From the NCBI GenBank assembly GCA_902794095.1, contig CADBFZ010000005.1, positions 96,799 through 160,798 on the forward strand: a stretch of DNA of 64,000 bases, given 5' to 3'. The DNA is from an uncultured Lachnospiraceae bacterium. GTDB taxonomy: Bacteria > Bacillota > Clostridia > Lachnospirales > Lachnospiraceae. How positions within the stretch are numbered: the first letter of the stretch is position 1; the number at the start of each line of letters is the position of its first letter. The notes below the pieces were generated by a model. The model saw nothing but the letters and a program-made list of their open reading frames with translations, was not told the origin of the DNA and ran no database searches. Made by a program: the position numbers and the translations under genes. This document shows, in pieces, positions 36,004 through 46,429 of the stretch.

Positions 36004-37622
36004 TAAATAGCATGAATGCAAAAAGAGAATGCATAGTGTTTTTTGCGGTAGCGTCCGTGCTTGTATGCTTTTTTTCAGTTTTGATCTATTACATCGACCG
36101 GAAGGATACAAAGGTAGTACAGATAAGCGCTGCATATTATACGGACCTTCCGGCGGATACGTATGAAGGAGATCCTCTTGCCGGAATCGGTGAAGATTTC
36201 GTAACAGATCCGGCTGTATTCAGCGGAAATCTTCCTCTGATAGTACTCAATATAGACACTGAACTGCCTGAGTACAAAACGTTCAAATTAGGATATGAAA
36301 TGGTCCTTACCGATGTGGATCCCTGGACTACGGGTAAGATAACGGTTTATGACAATCCTTCAGGTATAAATTCGTTATCGGATCAGCCGGTGATAATAAG
36401 TGATATCCGTATTAAGAAAAGAGGACATACTTCTTATGACTTCGATAAGCCTCAGTACTATATAAAGCTTACGATGGACGGCGGTCTTGATAATCCTCAG
36501 AATATCTTCGGAATGGGGACTGACGATTCGTGGATACTTGGCGGAAATATGGCTGATAAGAGTATGATGAGAAATTATCTGGCCTACAGAGTATCAGCAC
36601 AGATAATGGAGTATGCTCCAAGATGCGCATTCTGCGAAGTGTTTACCGAGGCGGACGGTGTATATACCTATCAGGGCGTTTATCTGATGGAGGAGTCCAT
36701 AAGAAGATCGGAGAGCAGGGTACAGCTCGACGAATCCAAAAAGGATGAAGTATATACCAGCTATCTTGTCAGACGAGACCGTTTTACAAACTTCGATACC
36801 ATGCTTGATACCTATGCAAGACTCGAAGGCTTAAGCGATGAATGGATCGGAGTTAAATATCCGGCAGTATCAAGACAGACTGAGGATAATCTGGTTTATA
36901 TTGAAGAAGATTTTTCCAGGATAGAGAGGATATTGCTGTCCGACAAACCTTCCATGTATAAGAGTTATCCCAGATATGTGGATACGGATTCATTTGTAGA
37001 TTATTTCCTGATAAATGAATACTTCGGAAACTACGATGCCGGAGAACATTCCACTTACATGTATAAGAATACATGGGGACGTCTGAAGATCGGACCTGTG
37101 TGGGATTTTGACCAGGCAATGAACAATTCTGTTGTTGATGAAACCGATCCTTACACGCTTGCAATGCAGGATAAAGAGTTTTATGAAAAGCTTGTTCTTG
37201 ATTCTACATTTGTTAATCAGTTGAAGGAAAGATATTCATACTTGCGCTCGGTTTATCTGAATGACGATTATATCGGCGGAGTAATAGATGAAACCAGCGA
37301 TTATTTAAGGAGCGCAAGAGCAAGGGAGTGGTATCGCTGGGCAGGTGATTACCTCGACGACAGCGGCCGATTCGGAACTTACAGTCTTCGCGATTACGAA
37401 AAAGAAGGAATTACGATCAGTCGTTTTAATGATGACTACGATCAGGAGTTGTATAACATCAAAACATATTTGAGCCTTCACGGTGCAACTATTCAGTCCG
37501 AACTGACAAAACTCGCAGAAGGATGTGAATACACCACCGGACTTAAAGGCGAGATGACTATGATGTTTTTGATCACCTGTGTATTGTTTGCAGTACCGTC
37601 AATACTTATCAATAGGAAGTAG
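36000..37622 (+). CDS. CotH kinase-like protein with two membrane anchors
   Basis: A 540-residue protein. An N-terminal helix (about 12-32) and a C-terminal helix (about 518-538) flank an extracytoplasmic CotH domain: KRGHTSYDFDKPQYYIKL, SWILGGNMADKSMMRNYLA, YQGVYLMEES and the metal-binding GPVWDFDQAMNN. CotH of Bacillus is an atypical protein kinase of spore coat proteins; in polysaccharide clusters its substrate is unknown. The GTG at 36000 overlaps the previous stop; the ATG at 36012 is an alternative start. Confidence 0.85.
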   Translation: MINSMNAKRECIVFFAVASVLVCFFSVLIYYIDRKDTKVVQISAAYYTDLPADTYEGDPLAGIGEDFVTDPAVFSGNLPLIVLNIDTELPEYKTFKLGYEMVLTDVDPWTTGKITVYDNPSGINSLSDQPVIISDIRIKKRGHTSYDFDKPQYYIKLTMDGGLDNPQNIFGMGTDDSWILGGNMADKSMMRNYLAYRVSAQIMEYAPRCAFCEVFTEADGVYTYQGVYLMEESIRRSESRVQLDESKKDEVYTSYLVRRDRFTNFDTMLDTYARLEGLSDEWIGVKYPAVSRQTEDNLVYIEEDFSRIERILLSDKPSMYKSYPRYVDTDSFVDYFLINEYFGNYDAGEHSTYMYKNTWGRLKIGPVWDFDQAMNNSVVDETDPYTLAMQDKEFYEKLVLDSTFVNQLKERYSYLRSVYLNDDYIGGVIDETSDYLRSARAREWYRWAGDYLDDSGRFGTYSLRDYEKEGITISRFNDDYDQELYNIKTYLSLHGATIQSELTKLAEGCEYTTGLKGEMTMMFLITCVLFAVPSILINRK

Positions 37623-37626
37623 ATAT

Positions 37627-37806
37627 ATGTACAATTATCCGTTGCCACAGGACATACCGCCTGCGCACTATTTTCTGGAAACAATAAACAACCCGGTTCC
37701 GACTTTGATCATCAGGGTAGCATTGGGACTGGCTGCAGTAATATTTGTTGTGGCTTATATCCATATCAAGAGAAAAAACAAAAAGGAAGACGAGGAAAAG
37801 AAGTAG
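37627..37806 (+). CDS. small single-span membrane protein of the exopolysaccharide operon
   Basis: A 59-residue protein: MYNYPLPQDIPPAHYFLETI, one transmembrane helix (about 25-45) and a Lys/Glu-rich cytoplasmic tail. The start at 37627 follows AATAGGAAG in the end of the CotH gene; a longer frame from 37579 overlaps CotH and is not favoured. It lies between CotH and MBOAT genes, with its stop directly abutting the MBOAT ATG. It could be a stabilising subunit of the acyltransferase or synthase complex; no homologous family is recognised. Confidence 0.65.
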   Translation: MYNYPLPQDIPPAHYFLETINNPVPTLIIRVALGLAAVIFVVAYIHIKRKNKKEDEEKK

Positions 37807-39228
37807 ATGGTATTTTCAAGCGTTGTTTTCATATTCTATTTTTTGCCCGCAGTCTTTTTGCTGTACTTTTGCTTTTCTTTCAGCAGGACGCTACAGAACA
37901 TCATCCTGCTATTGGTAAGCCTTATTTTCTATGCCTATGGTGAGCCTGTAAATATTCTTCTGCTTCTTGCGTCTATCCTTATCAATACCCTTGCGGGATT
38001 TCTCGTATCAAGGGGGACGGAGAAACGAAGAAAGACTTACATGATATTTGCTGTGGCCGTAAATATCGGAATTTTGTTCGTGTATAAGTATCTGGGATTT
38101 GTAAGCGGTATTTTTGCACAGCTTATCGGAATACCTGCTTTTTCGATTGCGCTTCCGATCGGTATATCATTTTTTACATTCCAGTCGATATCCTACGTTG
38201 TTGATGTCTACCGCGGGGAATCAAAACCTGCCAATCCTCTTACCGTAGGTTTGTACATTTCCTTTTTCCCTCAGCTGATCGCGGGACCTATTATCAGGTA
38301 TGACACTGTCGAGGCACAGATCAGGAACAGAAAGTGCTCTTTTGAGAAGTTCAGTGTAGGTATCAGCAGATTCGCAATCGGAGTAATAAAGAAAGTTCTT
38401 TTGGCCAATACATTTGCCTCGCTTGCAGACAGCATATTCAACTGGTCAGCTATCGGAACCGATATGTATACCGTACCTGCAACACTTGCATGGCTCGGAA
38501 GTATCGCTTATACATTGCAGATATATTACGACTTTTCGGCTTATTCGGATATGGCTATCGGACTTGCGCTTTGCTTTGGCTTTGTATATCCGGAGAATTT
38601 CAACTATCCGTATGCGGCTGAATCAATATCCGATTTTTGGAAGAGATGGCATATATCACTTACCGATTGGTTCCGTAAATATGTGTACTTTCCTCTTGGA
38701 GGAAGCAGAGTAGCAAACAGAGATGTAATGGTAAGAAATCTGTTTGTTGTATGGCTTCTTACCGGAATATGGCACGGTGCAAACTGGACATTTCTCTTCT
38801 GGGGACTGCTTTATTTTGTAATACAGCTTGCAGAAAGATTCTTCGATTACCCGGAGAAGATGGGGAAGATCGGAAGGCGTATATACACATTATTAATAGT
38901 TAACTTTGCCTGGGTAGTATTTAGAGCCAATGATCTGTTTCAGGCAGGAGTGTTCTATAAGAATATGTTTGGAGCAAACCGTAACGGCTTCCTGAGTTCT
39001 GTTGCATGGATGCTTGTCCGTGAGAACTGGGTATTTCTGCTTGCAGGATTATTCTTTATGTTTCCGGTCACCAAGGAGATCAACACTTATCTATACACTA
39101 ATCCCAAAAATGGATTATCGAGATTTTTGTCGATCGCATATCCTCCCGTGATCTTGTTTTTATTTGTTATATCCATCAGTTACATAGTAAGTGGAAGTTA
39201 CAATCCGTTTATTTATTTCAACTTCTGA
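37807..39228 (+). CDS. MBOAT family O-acyltransferase (AlgI-like)
   Basis: A 473-residue polytopic membrane protein with about 11 hydrophobic segments. The family motifs are PIGISFFTFQSISYVVDVYR, DFWKRWHISLTDWFRKYVY and the catalytic His323 in LTGIWHGANW. Family members move acyl (usually acetyl) groups across the membrane onto polysaccharides. The next gene encodes the DHHW (AlgJ/AlgX-like) partner, so the pair should O-acetylate the polymer made by the BcsA-like synthase. Confidence 0.93.
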   Translation: MVFSSVVFIFYFLPAVFLLYFCFSFSRTLQNIILLLVSLIFYAYGEPVNILLLLASILINTLAGFLVSRGTEKRRKTYMIFAVAVNIGILFVYKYLGFVSGIFAQLIGIPAFSIALPIGISFFTFQSISYVVDVYRGESKPANPLTVGLYISFFPQLIAGPIIRYDTVEAQIRNRKCSFEKFSVGISRFAIGVIKKVLLANTFASLADSIFNWSAIGTDMYTVPATLAWLGSIAYTLQIYYDFSAYSDMAIGLALCFGFVYPENFNYPYAAESISDFWKRWHISLTDWFRKYVYFPLGGSRVANRDVMVRNLFVVWLLTGIWHGANWTFLFWGLLYFVIQLAERFFDYPEKMGKIGRRIYTLLIVNFAWVVFRANDLFQAGVFYKNMFGANRNGFLSSVAWMLVRENWVFLLAGLFFMFPVTKEINTYLYTNPKNGLSRFLSIAYPPVILFLFVISISYIVSGSYNPFIYFNF

Positions 39229-39262
39229 TTCCTTTGTCAGTTAAGAGCAGGTTTAAAACAAT

Positions 39263-40513
39263 ATGGAAGAAAAGGAAAGAAAGAAATTATATTTCAGGCG
39301 TAAGAAATTTCTTGCGGTCATCCTGACAACAATGATATTTGCTTTTTCCGGTATGAATCTGTACACATACGGAGAAGAATATCTGGCTGATATAGAACGT
39401 ATTTACAATAATGTAGCAGAAGGCAGAAATACGTTGACAAGAGCCGTGGAGAAATTCGAAGAGTCTCTAAACAGCGATATGTATGCGAAGATGAATCTTA
39501 TCGAAGTCTTTTCGTATACAAATGTGCTGCTTGATAAAAGGGAGATCAACAATTTCGAGTACATCAAAGACGAGAACGGCAGCTTGCATTATGCCCAGTT
39601 CTATAAAGAGCATGATACCGAGATATTTGAATATGCACTGAGGATCAATCGTCTTAGGGATTATGTTTCCGAAAACGGAACGAATGTAATGTTTGTTGTT
39701 GCTCCCTCCAAATACTTATTGAGCAGCGATGCCTTAAGGATGGGGCTTCCAATCAATAATCCTCAGGAAAATGTTAATGAGTTATTGTTCTATTTAAACC
39801 GTTTGGATATCGATACACTTGACCTGAATAATTACATTCCGAATGGAACTGTTACCTATGAAGATTCATTTTATAAAACAGACCATCACTGGAGCGTTGA
39901 TGCCGCATATTACTCATCGCAGATATTAGCAGACAGACTTACAGCCGATTACGGACTGGATATGGATACAGATACGTATCTGTCGGATGATGCATACACC
40001 AGGGTTACCTATAAAGACGGAATGCTCGGGTCTATGGGAAGGGATACCGGAATATGTTTTTCGGGGCTTGATGATTTCACTGCATATTATCCCAATTTCC
40101 GAATGAATTTTTACAGATATTGCATTGAGGACTATGACATTAAATACGAGTTTGAGGGCGATATAACAGAAACACTTTATTCGCTGGATCAGCTCTATTC
40201 ATCTGAAGATATCTATGAAGTATCACAGTACGGAATATATCTGAATGAACTTGAAATATACGAGCATATAGTTAACAGGGAGAATCCGAATGGACCTAAG
40301 ATCTTATTCATAAGAGACTCTTACTTTTCTCCCGTAATAACATTTCTTGCCCCGATGTGCAGTGAGATAGATGCAGTCTGGAATATGGACAAATCCAAGC
40401 ATGTCGATATCGATGAGATAATCAGCGAGAATACGTACGATGTAATCATCTTAGAGTATTATCCGTACAACATAGAGGACAGTGGATTCAGCTTTTTTAA
40501 AGGGACAGAATGA
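39263..40513 (+). CDS. DHHW family (AlgJ/AlgX-like SGNH) polysaccharide O-acetylation protein
   Basis: A 416-residue protein with an N-terminal signal-anchor (about 14-34) and an extracytoplasmic SGNH-type domain. D207-H208-H209-W210 in KTDHHWS is the family hallmark, and ILFIRDSYFS near residue 350 gives the catalytic Ser region. It probably takes acetyl groups from the MBOAT partner and places them on the glycan. It lies 34 nt after MBOAT and overlaps the synthase gene by 4 nt (ATGA). Confidence 0.88.
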   Translation: MEEKERKKLYFRRKKFLAVILTTMIFAFSGMNLYTYGEEYLADIERIYNNVAEGRNTLTRAVEKFEESLNSDMYAKMNLIEVFSYTNVLLDKREINNFEYIKDENGSLHYAQFYKEHDTEIFEYALRINRLRDYVSENGTNVMFVVAPSKYLLSSDALRMGLPINNPQENVNELLFYLNRLDIDTLDLNNYIPNGTVTYEDSFYKTDHHWSVDAAYYSSQILADRLTADYGLDMDTDTYLSDDAYTRVTYKDGMLGSMGRDTGICFSGLDDFTAYYPNFRMNFYRYCIEDYDIKYEFEGDITETLYSLDQLYSSEDIYEVSQYGIYLNELEIYEHIVNRENPNGPKILFIRDSYFSPVITFLAPMCSEIDAVWNMDKSKHVDIDEIISENTYDVIILEYYPYNIEDSGFSFFKGTE

Positions 40514-42891
40514 TGAAAAAAAAGATGTCAAACTTCTACAGCGATACTAAAGCAAGAATATGGTTTGTGATCACTATGATGTGTTCCATTACCTATCTGT
40601 TATGGAGAGTATTCTTCACTCTTCCTATAGGATATGGAATATTTGAGATGATCGCAGGAATAGCGCTCCTTATAGTAGAGGCACTCGGATTTGTCGAAGC
40701 TATGGTTCACTATGTAAATATGTATAATGCGAGGGCTTATGAGAAACCTGAGATCGCTCCGGAGCAGTTCCCCGACGTTGACGTATTTATAGCTACATAT
40801 AATGAGCCTGTAGATCTCATGGAGAAGACTCTTCTTGCGTGTAAGAGAATGGAGTATCCGGATCTTTCCAAGGTTCATATCTATCTTTGCGATGACGCAA
40901 GAAGACCTGAGATGAGAGAACTTGCCGAGAGAATCGGAGTTAACTATCTCGACAGAGAAGATCACAAGGGTCAGAAGGCCGGAAACCTTAACAATGCGAT
41001 GGCACATTCGTCATCACCCTATATCGTTACATTCGATGCGGATATGCTTCCCCAGTCATGTTTCCTGCTTGAGACCATTCCCTATTTCGTCGATGCAGAA
41101 CTTAAGAACAAGGACAGAAAACCCGAGGACAGGATCAAGCTTGGATTTCTCCAGAGCCCTCAGGCATTCTATGACAGGGATCTGTTCCAGTTTAATCTTC
41201 ACTCTGAAAACAAGATTCCCAATGAGCAGGATTACTTCTACCGTGATATCGAAGTTGCAAGAACTCGTACCAACAGCTGTATCTACGGCGGATCAAATAC
41301 CGTGATCAGCAGAGAAGCTCTTGATGATATCGGAGGCTTCTATACCGAAGCTATCACTGAAGACTTTGCAACAGGACTCCTTATTCAGAAGAAGGGATAT
41401 GTAACCCTCGGCATAGATAAAAAGCTTGCATCAGGAATGTCTGCAAAAACACTCCAGGATCTTATTCAGCAGAGAATCCGTTGGGCCCGCGGCGTAATCT
41501 CCACCGGACGTAAGATGCACATCTATACTTCAAGAGATCTTACATTCGGGCAGAAGATCAACTATTGGGCATCCATCTGGTATTGGTATGCTCCCGTAAA
41601 AAGATTTATTTATATCATTTCACCTATACTCTATGCTGCATTCGGATTCATGTTCTTTAAGTGTAATCTGTGGCAGGTGCTTTTGTTCTGGCTTCCTATG
41701 TATATCTCCAGTAACGTAAGCCTCAGATACCTCAGTAATAATGTACGTAACACCAAGTGGACATCCATTTATGAGTATGCACTCTTTCCCTATATGATCA
41801 TTCCTGTCATATTGGAGACGTTTGGCGTATCGCTTAAGAAATTTAAGGTTACCAAAAAAGATAATGTCCAGACCAATCAGTCCGATAAGTTTGTCTACAT
41901 GGTTCCCGTACTTATACTTATCTTCCTTTCGATAGTAGGTATTACGAGATGTATCATGATCATGTTCTCCAGCGGATCTTTCGGACCGGTCGTTGTATTG
42001 TTCTGGCTTATTTATAACCTTTACAATATGATCATGTGCCTCTTCTTCGTAGACGGCAGAGAGATTCAGAGAGGAGCCGAGAGAGTATATGTATCCCTTC
42101 CCGGTTATCTCCACATCGGAGATAAAGTATATCCTTTTATGACAAAGGATATCTCGGAAACCGGTATGGCAATATATATGGACGATCCCATACTGATCGA
42201 GCCCCGCCCCGATGAGGACATATACTGTGAGATCAGTGACCGTAAATGGCATACAAGACTTACTCCCGTCGTCAAATATTCACAGGAGGATACCGGAAGA
42301 GCTGAACTTAAGTGGCTGTATACTTTTAAATTTGACGGATTCCTTGAAAAAGAAGACTATGACCAGCTTCTTGCCATACTATATGACCGTGTTCCTACCA
42401 ATCCTTCAGAGATCAGAAAAAACAACGGTATCTATGATGATCTGAGCACCAACCTTGAGAAGAGAATTTCCGAAGGAAGGTATATGAAGAGACACTATCC
42501 CAGAATCAGGATCAATTCAATGATCCCTGCTCTTATCGACGGTAAAAAGGGTGAAGTCAGCATAGAAGATTTTAACTATCAGTTCTTCTCAACAAGAGCG
42601 GGAAAACCCGGCAAAAATGTTGTCTTCCTTATCGGTGAACACAAGATACCGGTTACCTATGAGGTTGCAAATCCTGTAATAAGTCTTTTCAGGGTCAAGG
42701 ATTTTGAGTCCGTATATTCCAGTCAGGCGGTCGCAGACGATATTATGGAAAAACTGATCGCCATTGCAGAAAAGAACAGGAGAAAGCATTCCTCGTCGAA
42801 ACTTAAGGATAAGATCAAGAGCCGCGAAAGAAAGATCGCTTCCGAAAAAGTTGCGGCAAAGGACAGCTTTGACGAGATGGAGCTTTTGTAA
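40510..42891 (+). CDS. BcsA-like cellulose synthase family glycosyltransferase with PilZ domain
   Basis: A 793-residue GT2 synthase. Two N-terminal helices are followed by the catalytic domain: CDDARRPE (128-135), DADM (176-179), TED (283-285) and QQRIRW (320-325). Further helices form the translocation channel. A C-terminal PilZ domain has R517-x3-R521 and DISETG (547-552), the c-di-GMP binding signature, so polymer synthesis should be switched on by c-di-GMP. The product may be cellulose or a related beta-glucan; sequence does not decide. No bcsB or bcsZ gene is adjacent. A long terminator follows. Confidence 0.92.
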   Translation: MMKKKMSNFYSDTKARIWFVITMMCSITYLLWRVFFTLPIGYGIFEMIAGIALLIVEALGFVEAMVHYVNMYNARAYEKPEIAPEQFPDVDVFIATYNEPVDLMEKTLLACKRMEYPDLSKVHIYLCDDARRPEMRELAERIGVNYLDREDHKGQKAGNLNNAMAHSSSPYIVTFDADMLPQSCFLLETIPYFVDAELKNKDRKPEDRIKLGFLQSPQAFYDRDLFQFNLHSENKIPNEQDYFYRDIEVARTRTNSCIYGGSNTVISREALDDIGGFYTEAITEDFATGLLIQKKGYVTLGIDKKLASGMSAKTLQDLIQQRIRWARGVISTGRKMHIYTSRDLTFGQKINYWASIWYWYAPVKRFIYIISPILYAAFGFMFFKCNLWQVLLFWLPMYISSNVSLRYLSNNVRNTKWTSIYEYALFPYMIIPVILETFGVSLKKFKVTKKDNVQTNQSDKFVYMVPVLILIFLSIVGITRCIMIMFSSGSFGPVVVLFWLIYNLYNMIMCLFFVDGREIQRGAERVYVSLPGYLHIGDKVYPFMTKDISETGMAIYMDDPILIEPRPDEDIYCEISDRKWHTRLTPVVKYSQEDTGRAELKWLYTFKFDGFLEKEDYDQLLAILYDRVPTNPSEIRKNNGIYDDLSTNLEKRISEGRYMKRHYPRIRINSMIPALIDGKKGEVSIEDFNYQFFSTRAGKPGKNVVFLIGEHKIPVTYEVANPVISLFRVKDFESVYSSQAVADDIMEKLIAIAEKNRRKHSSSKLKDKIKSRERKIASEKVAAKDSFDEMELL

Positions 42892-42928
42892 AAACAGGGT
42901 TGTACGGAATATCTGAGTAACAAAATGT

Positions 42929-42991
42929 CCGGCTTATGATGCATGTTTTTCTCCACAAAGAGAAGGCATGAATTATAAGCCGGTTTTATTT
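42929..42991 (+). terminator. terminator of the exopolysaccharide operon
   Basis: CCGGCTTAT and ATAAGCCGG form the outer stem, with CATG and TCTC/GAGA pairings inside, followed by TTTTATTTTTA. Confidence 0.85.
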
Positions 42992-42998
42992 TTATTTC

Positions 42999-43043
42999 TT
43001 TACAAAAACTGCCTCGTGGGGTATGATTGAGAAAACGGTTTCC
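42999..43043 (+). promoter_or_regulatory. promoter and putative operator of the LacI regulator / glycogen phosphorylase unit
   Basis: TTTACA (42999-43004), a 17-nt spacer and TATGAT (43022-43027). Just after the -10 lies GAAAACGGTTTCC (43031-43043), a near-palindrome centred on CG as in LacI-family operators. This position would allow repression by the product of the first gene. Confidence 0.5.
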
Positions 43044-43075
43044 GTTGTGCATTTATCTCGGAAGGGGGTATCAGG

Positions 43076-44071
43076 GTGGTTACTATCAGAGATGTTGCCA
43101 AGAGAGCGGGAGTAGCCGTCTCGACCGTATCTAAAGTCATCAACAACTATCCAAGTGTATCGGAGGATACGATCATAAGGGTAAATGAAGCTATCGAAGA
43201 ACTTCACTTTATCCCTAATTCGGTTGCGGCTTCTCTTTCATCCAAACAGTCGGGCAGAGTTGCGGTGCTTACCGATCCGGACGGACAGACACTTGCTTCG
43301 TCTGAGATCATGATGCAGTACATCATGGGTGCGGTAAAAGCAGGCAATGAAGCAAGACTCGATGTCGTGCCTTTGTTCTTCAGCATGTTTGCGGGAATGA
43401 AAGCTGCGGAGATCGAGCACAGGCTTGAAGCCCAGAATATCAGAAGTATCATCGTATGCGGTCTTGACCGTGATATGAAGGAACTCACCGAAGTAATCGA
43501 AAGTGAGAAGTTCAAAGCCGTCGTTGTAGATATGCCTCTTCAGAGTGACAACATATCAAACATCGGCGTAGATCACGCACAGGCACAGAAGGATATACTT
43601 CGTAAGACTATTACCGAAAACACCGGCCCCAGCGACAGCGTTCTTTATATTTCCGGAAGAACGAACAGCTATGTTACGGAAGAAAGAATTCGCGGAGCCA
43701 GAGAACTTTCCGAGGAACTCGGATTCGACCTTACTGTTAAGAACGGCGCTTTCAGCGAAAAGAATGCGCGTGAGCTTACCATGAAGTTTGGAAGAGACAA
43801 GGACATCATCGCCTGCGGATCAGACCTTATGGCAATCGGTGCCATGAAGGCTCTTACCGATATGAACGTATTCCATCCGGTATGCGGATTCGACGGAATT
43901 ACTCTTATGGGTTATGCCGGCAAGAATATGGTAACCGTAAGACAGGATTTCAAAGAGATCGGTGAAGAAGCTCTTAGAGAATGCTGCAGACTCATGGGCG
44001 GCGAAAAGGGCAGATCCATAAGAATGCCTTATTCACTCATGCAGGTTAGATACGAAGACGTACTTGTATAA
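43076..44071 (+). CDS. LacI family transcriptional regulator
   Basis: A 331-residue regulator. The N-terminal helix-turn-helix is VTIRDVAKRAGVAVSTVSKV, with the hinge-helix region IPNSVAASLSSKQSG, then a periplasmic-binding-protein-like sensor domain. The start is GTG at 43076 behind GAAGGGGG. It binds DNA as a dimer and likely responds to a sugar or phosphosugar. Glycogen phosphorylase starts 14 nt after its stop, which suggests control of storage-polysaccharide use. Confidence 0.9.
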   Translation: MVTIRDVAKRAGVAVSTVSKVINNYPSVSEDTIIRVNEAIEELHFIPNSVAASLSSKQSGRVAVLTDPDGQTLASSEIMMQYIMGAVKAGNEARLDVVPLFFSMFAGMKAAEIEHRLEAQNIRSIIVCGLDRDMKELTEVIESEKFKAVVVDMPLQSDNISNIGVDHAQAQKDILRKTITENTGPSDSVLYISGRTNSYVTEERIRGARELSEELGFDLTVKNGAFSEKNARELTMKFGRDKDIIACGSDLMAIGAMKALTDMNVFHPVCGFDGITLMGYAGKNMVTVRQDFKEIGEEALRECCRLMGGEKGRSIRMPYSLMQVRYEDVLV

Positions 44072-44085
44072 CCTTTTAACAGGAT

Positions 44086-46419
44086 ATGGGAAGGAGACTG
44101 AAAAGGGAAATGGAGAGCAATCGTAATCTGGGCAGAGACGTAATCATAATGAATCTCGAAGAACAGCTTGGACAGATAACTCAGAAAGACTATGGTAAGA
44201 CTATCGGTGACTGCACCGATAAAGAACTTTACTACTCAATCCTTACTCTCGTTAAAACATTGATGGATGTATCAATGCCTATCTCCGGAGAGAAGAAGGT
44301 TTACTACATTTCGATGGAGTTCCTTATCGGAAAACTGCTGTCGAATAATCTCATCAATCTCGGAATCTACGGAAAGCTTTCCGATATTCTCGAGAAGAAC
44401 GGAAAGAGCCTTGCAACCATCGAAGAGATCGAGCCGGAACCTTCACTGGGAAACGGTGGTCTCGGAAGACTCGCTGCATGCTTCCTTGATTCCATTGCAA
44501 CTCTCGGACTTCCCGGAGACGGAATCGGACTTAACTATCACTTCGGTCTTTTCAAACAGGTCTTTAAAAAGAATGCGCAGACCGCAGAGAAGAACGATTG
44601 GATCGAAGAGCAGAGCTGGCTTAGAAAGACCAAGACTTCTTTCAAAGTTAAGTATGCCGATTTTGAAGTTGTATCCAAAATGTATGACATTGATGTCATA
44701 GGTTATGAGAACGGAGTAAACAAGCTTCATCTCTTTGACGTTGAGACCGTTGATGAATCAATCGTTAAAAAGGGTATCGACTTTGATAAGAAAGCTATCA
44801 AGAAGAACCTTACTCTTTTCCTCTATCCCGATGATTCCGACAAGGACGGAAATCTCCTCAGAATCTATCAGGAATATTTCATGTGCGCTAATGCTGCAAG
44901 ACTAATCCTTAAGGATATGGCTGATAAGAAGTTTGATCTCCATGAACTTCACAAGCATGCTGCAGTTCAGATAAACGATACACATCCTACACTCGTTATT
45001 CCAGAACTCATCAGACTTCTCGTTGAGGAAGAGCATTTCTCGATGGACGAAGCAATCAAGGAAGTATCCGCATCATGCGCATACACCAATCACACCATCC
45101 TTGCAGAGGCACTTGAGAAGTGGCCTCTTGAATATCTGAAGAAGGTTGTGCCTCACCTCATTCCTTACATCAAGGAACTTGATAAGAGAGTTAAGGCACA
45201 GTTCAAGGATCCCAAGGTTGCCATCATCGATAAGGATGATAAGGTACACATGGCACACATCGACATCCACTACGGACATTCCATCAACGGTGTTGCCGCA
45301 ATCCATACCGAGATACTTAAAAAGGCCGAACTCAACCACTTCTACAAGATCTATCCCGAGAAGTTTAACAACAAGACCAACGGTATTACTTTCAGAAGAT
45401 GGCTTATCTCCTGTAACAAGGAGCTTGCACATTTCCTTTCCGAGACCATCGGTGACGGATATACCAAAAACGCGGAAGACCTCGAAAAGCTTCTCGAGTT
45501 TAAAGACAACGATAAAGTTCTTGATACCATCGACAAGATCAAGAGACTTAAGAAAGAGCAGCTTGCAGAGTATGTAAAGGCTAAGGAAGGAATCGAGCTT
45601 GACGTTAACTCCATCTTCGATATCCAGTCCAAGAGACTTCACGAGTACAAGCGCCAGCAGATGAATGCTCTTTACATCATCCATAAGTACCTGGAGATCA
45701 AAGCAGGTAAGAAGCCTGTAAGACCCATTACCTTTATGTTCGGTGCAAAGGCAGCTCCCGCATATGTAATCGCTCAGGATATCATTCACCTTATCCTCTG
45801 CCTGCAGGAACTCATCAACAATGATCCCGACGTCAGCCCTTACATCAAGGTTCTTATGGTAGAGAACTACAACGTAAGCTATGCGGAGAAGATGATTCCC
45901 GCTTGCGATATCTCCGAGCAGATATCACTTGCTTCCAAGGAAGCATCCGGAACCGGTAATATGAAGTTCATGCTTAACGGAGCAGTAACCCTCGGAACCG
46001 CAGACGGAGCAAACGTTGAAATCGCCGACCTTGTCGGAAAAGAAAACATCTTCGAGTTCGGACTTAAATCCGATCAGGTCATCGCTCATTACGAGAAGGC
46101 CGATTACGTATCGAAGGATTACTACAAGAAGAGTAAAACCATCAAAGCAGCGGTTGACTTCATAACAGGTCCCCAGCTTCTTAAGATCGGTGACAAGGAG
46201 AGACTCGAGAGACTTTCCAAGGAACTTCTTAACAAAGACTGGTTCATGACCCTGATCGATCTTGAGGACTATATCAAGGTTAAGGACGAAGCATTTGCCG
46301 CTTACGAAGACAGGGAAAGATGGGTTAAGATGTGTCTCGTCAACATTGCCAAGGCCGGATTCTTCTCTTCAGACAGAACCATCAAGCAGTACAATGATGA
46401 TATTTGGCACCTGACCTGA
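44086..46419 (+). CDS. glgP: glycogen/starch alpha-glucan phosphorylase
   Basis: A 777-residue PLP enzyme that releases glucose-1-phosphate from alpha-glucans. [19 protein letters not shown] is the glycogen phosphorylase motif, QINDTHPT follows, and the PLP-binding Lys is K627 in [14 protein letters not shown]. The length is a little below that of the E. coli enzyme. The start is uncertain: ATGs at 44086, 44110 (best spaced after GGGAAGGAGA) and 44149 are all in frame. It shares a transcript with the LacI regulator. Confidence 0.93.
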   Translation: MGRRLKREMESNRNLGRDVIIMNLEEQLGQITQKDYGKTIGDCTDKELYYSILTLVKTLMDVSMPISGEKKVYYISMEFLIGKLLSNNLINLGIYGKLSDILEKNGKSLATIEEIEPEPSLGNGGLGRLAACFLDSIATLGLPGDGIGLNYHFGLFKQVFKKNAQTAEKNDWIEEQSWLRKTKTSFKVKYADFEVVSKMYDIDVIGYENGVNKLHLFDVETVDESIVKKGIDFDKKAIKKNLTLFLYPDDSDKDGNLLRIYQEYFMCANAARLILKDMADKKFDLHELHKHAAVQINDTHPTLVIPELIRLLVEEEHFSMDEAIKEVSASCAYTNHTILAEALEKWPLEYLKKVVPHLIPYIKELDKRVKAQFKDPKVAIIDKDDKVHMAHIDIHYGHSINGVAAIHTEILKKAELNHFYKIYPEKFNNKTNGITFRRWLISCNKELAHFLSETIGDGYTKNAEDLEKLLEFKDNDKVLDTIDKIKRLKKEQLAEYVKAKEGIELDVNSIFDIQSKRLHEYKRQQMNALYIIHKYLEIKAGKKPVRPITFMFGAKAAPAYVIAQDIIHLILCLQELINNDPDVSPYIKVLMVENYNVSYAEKMIPACDISEQISLASKEASGTGNMKFMLNGAVTLGTADGANVEIADLVGKENIFEFGLKSDQVIAHYEKADYVSKDYYKKSKTIKAAVDFITGPQLLKIGDKERLERLSKELLNKDWFMTLIDLEDYIKVKDEAFAAYEDRERWVKMCLVNIAKAGFFSSDRTIKQYNDDIWHLT

Positions 46420-46429
46420 GAGGAAAAAA

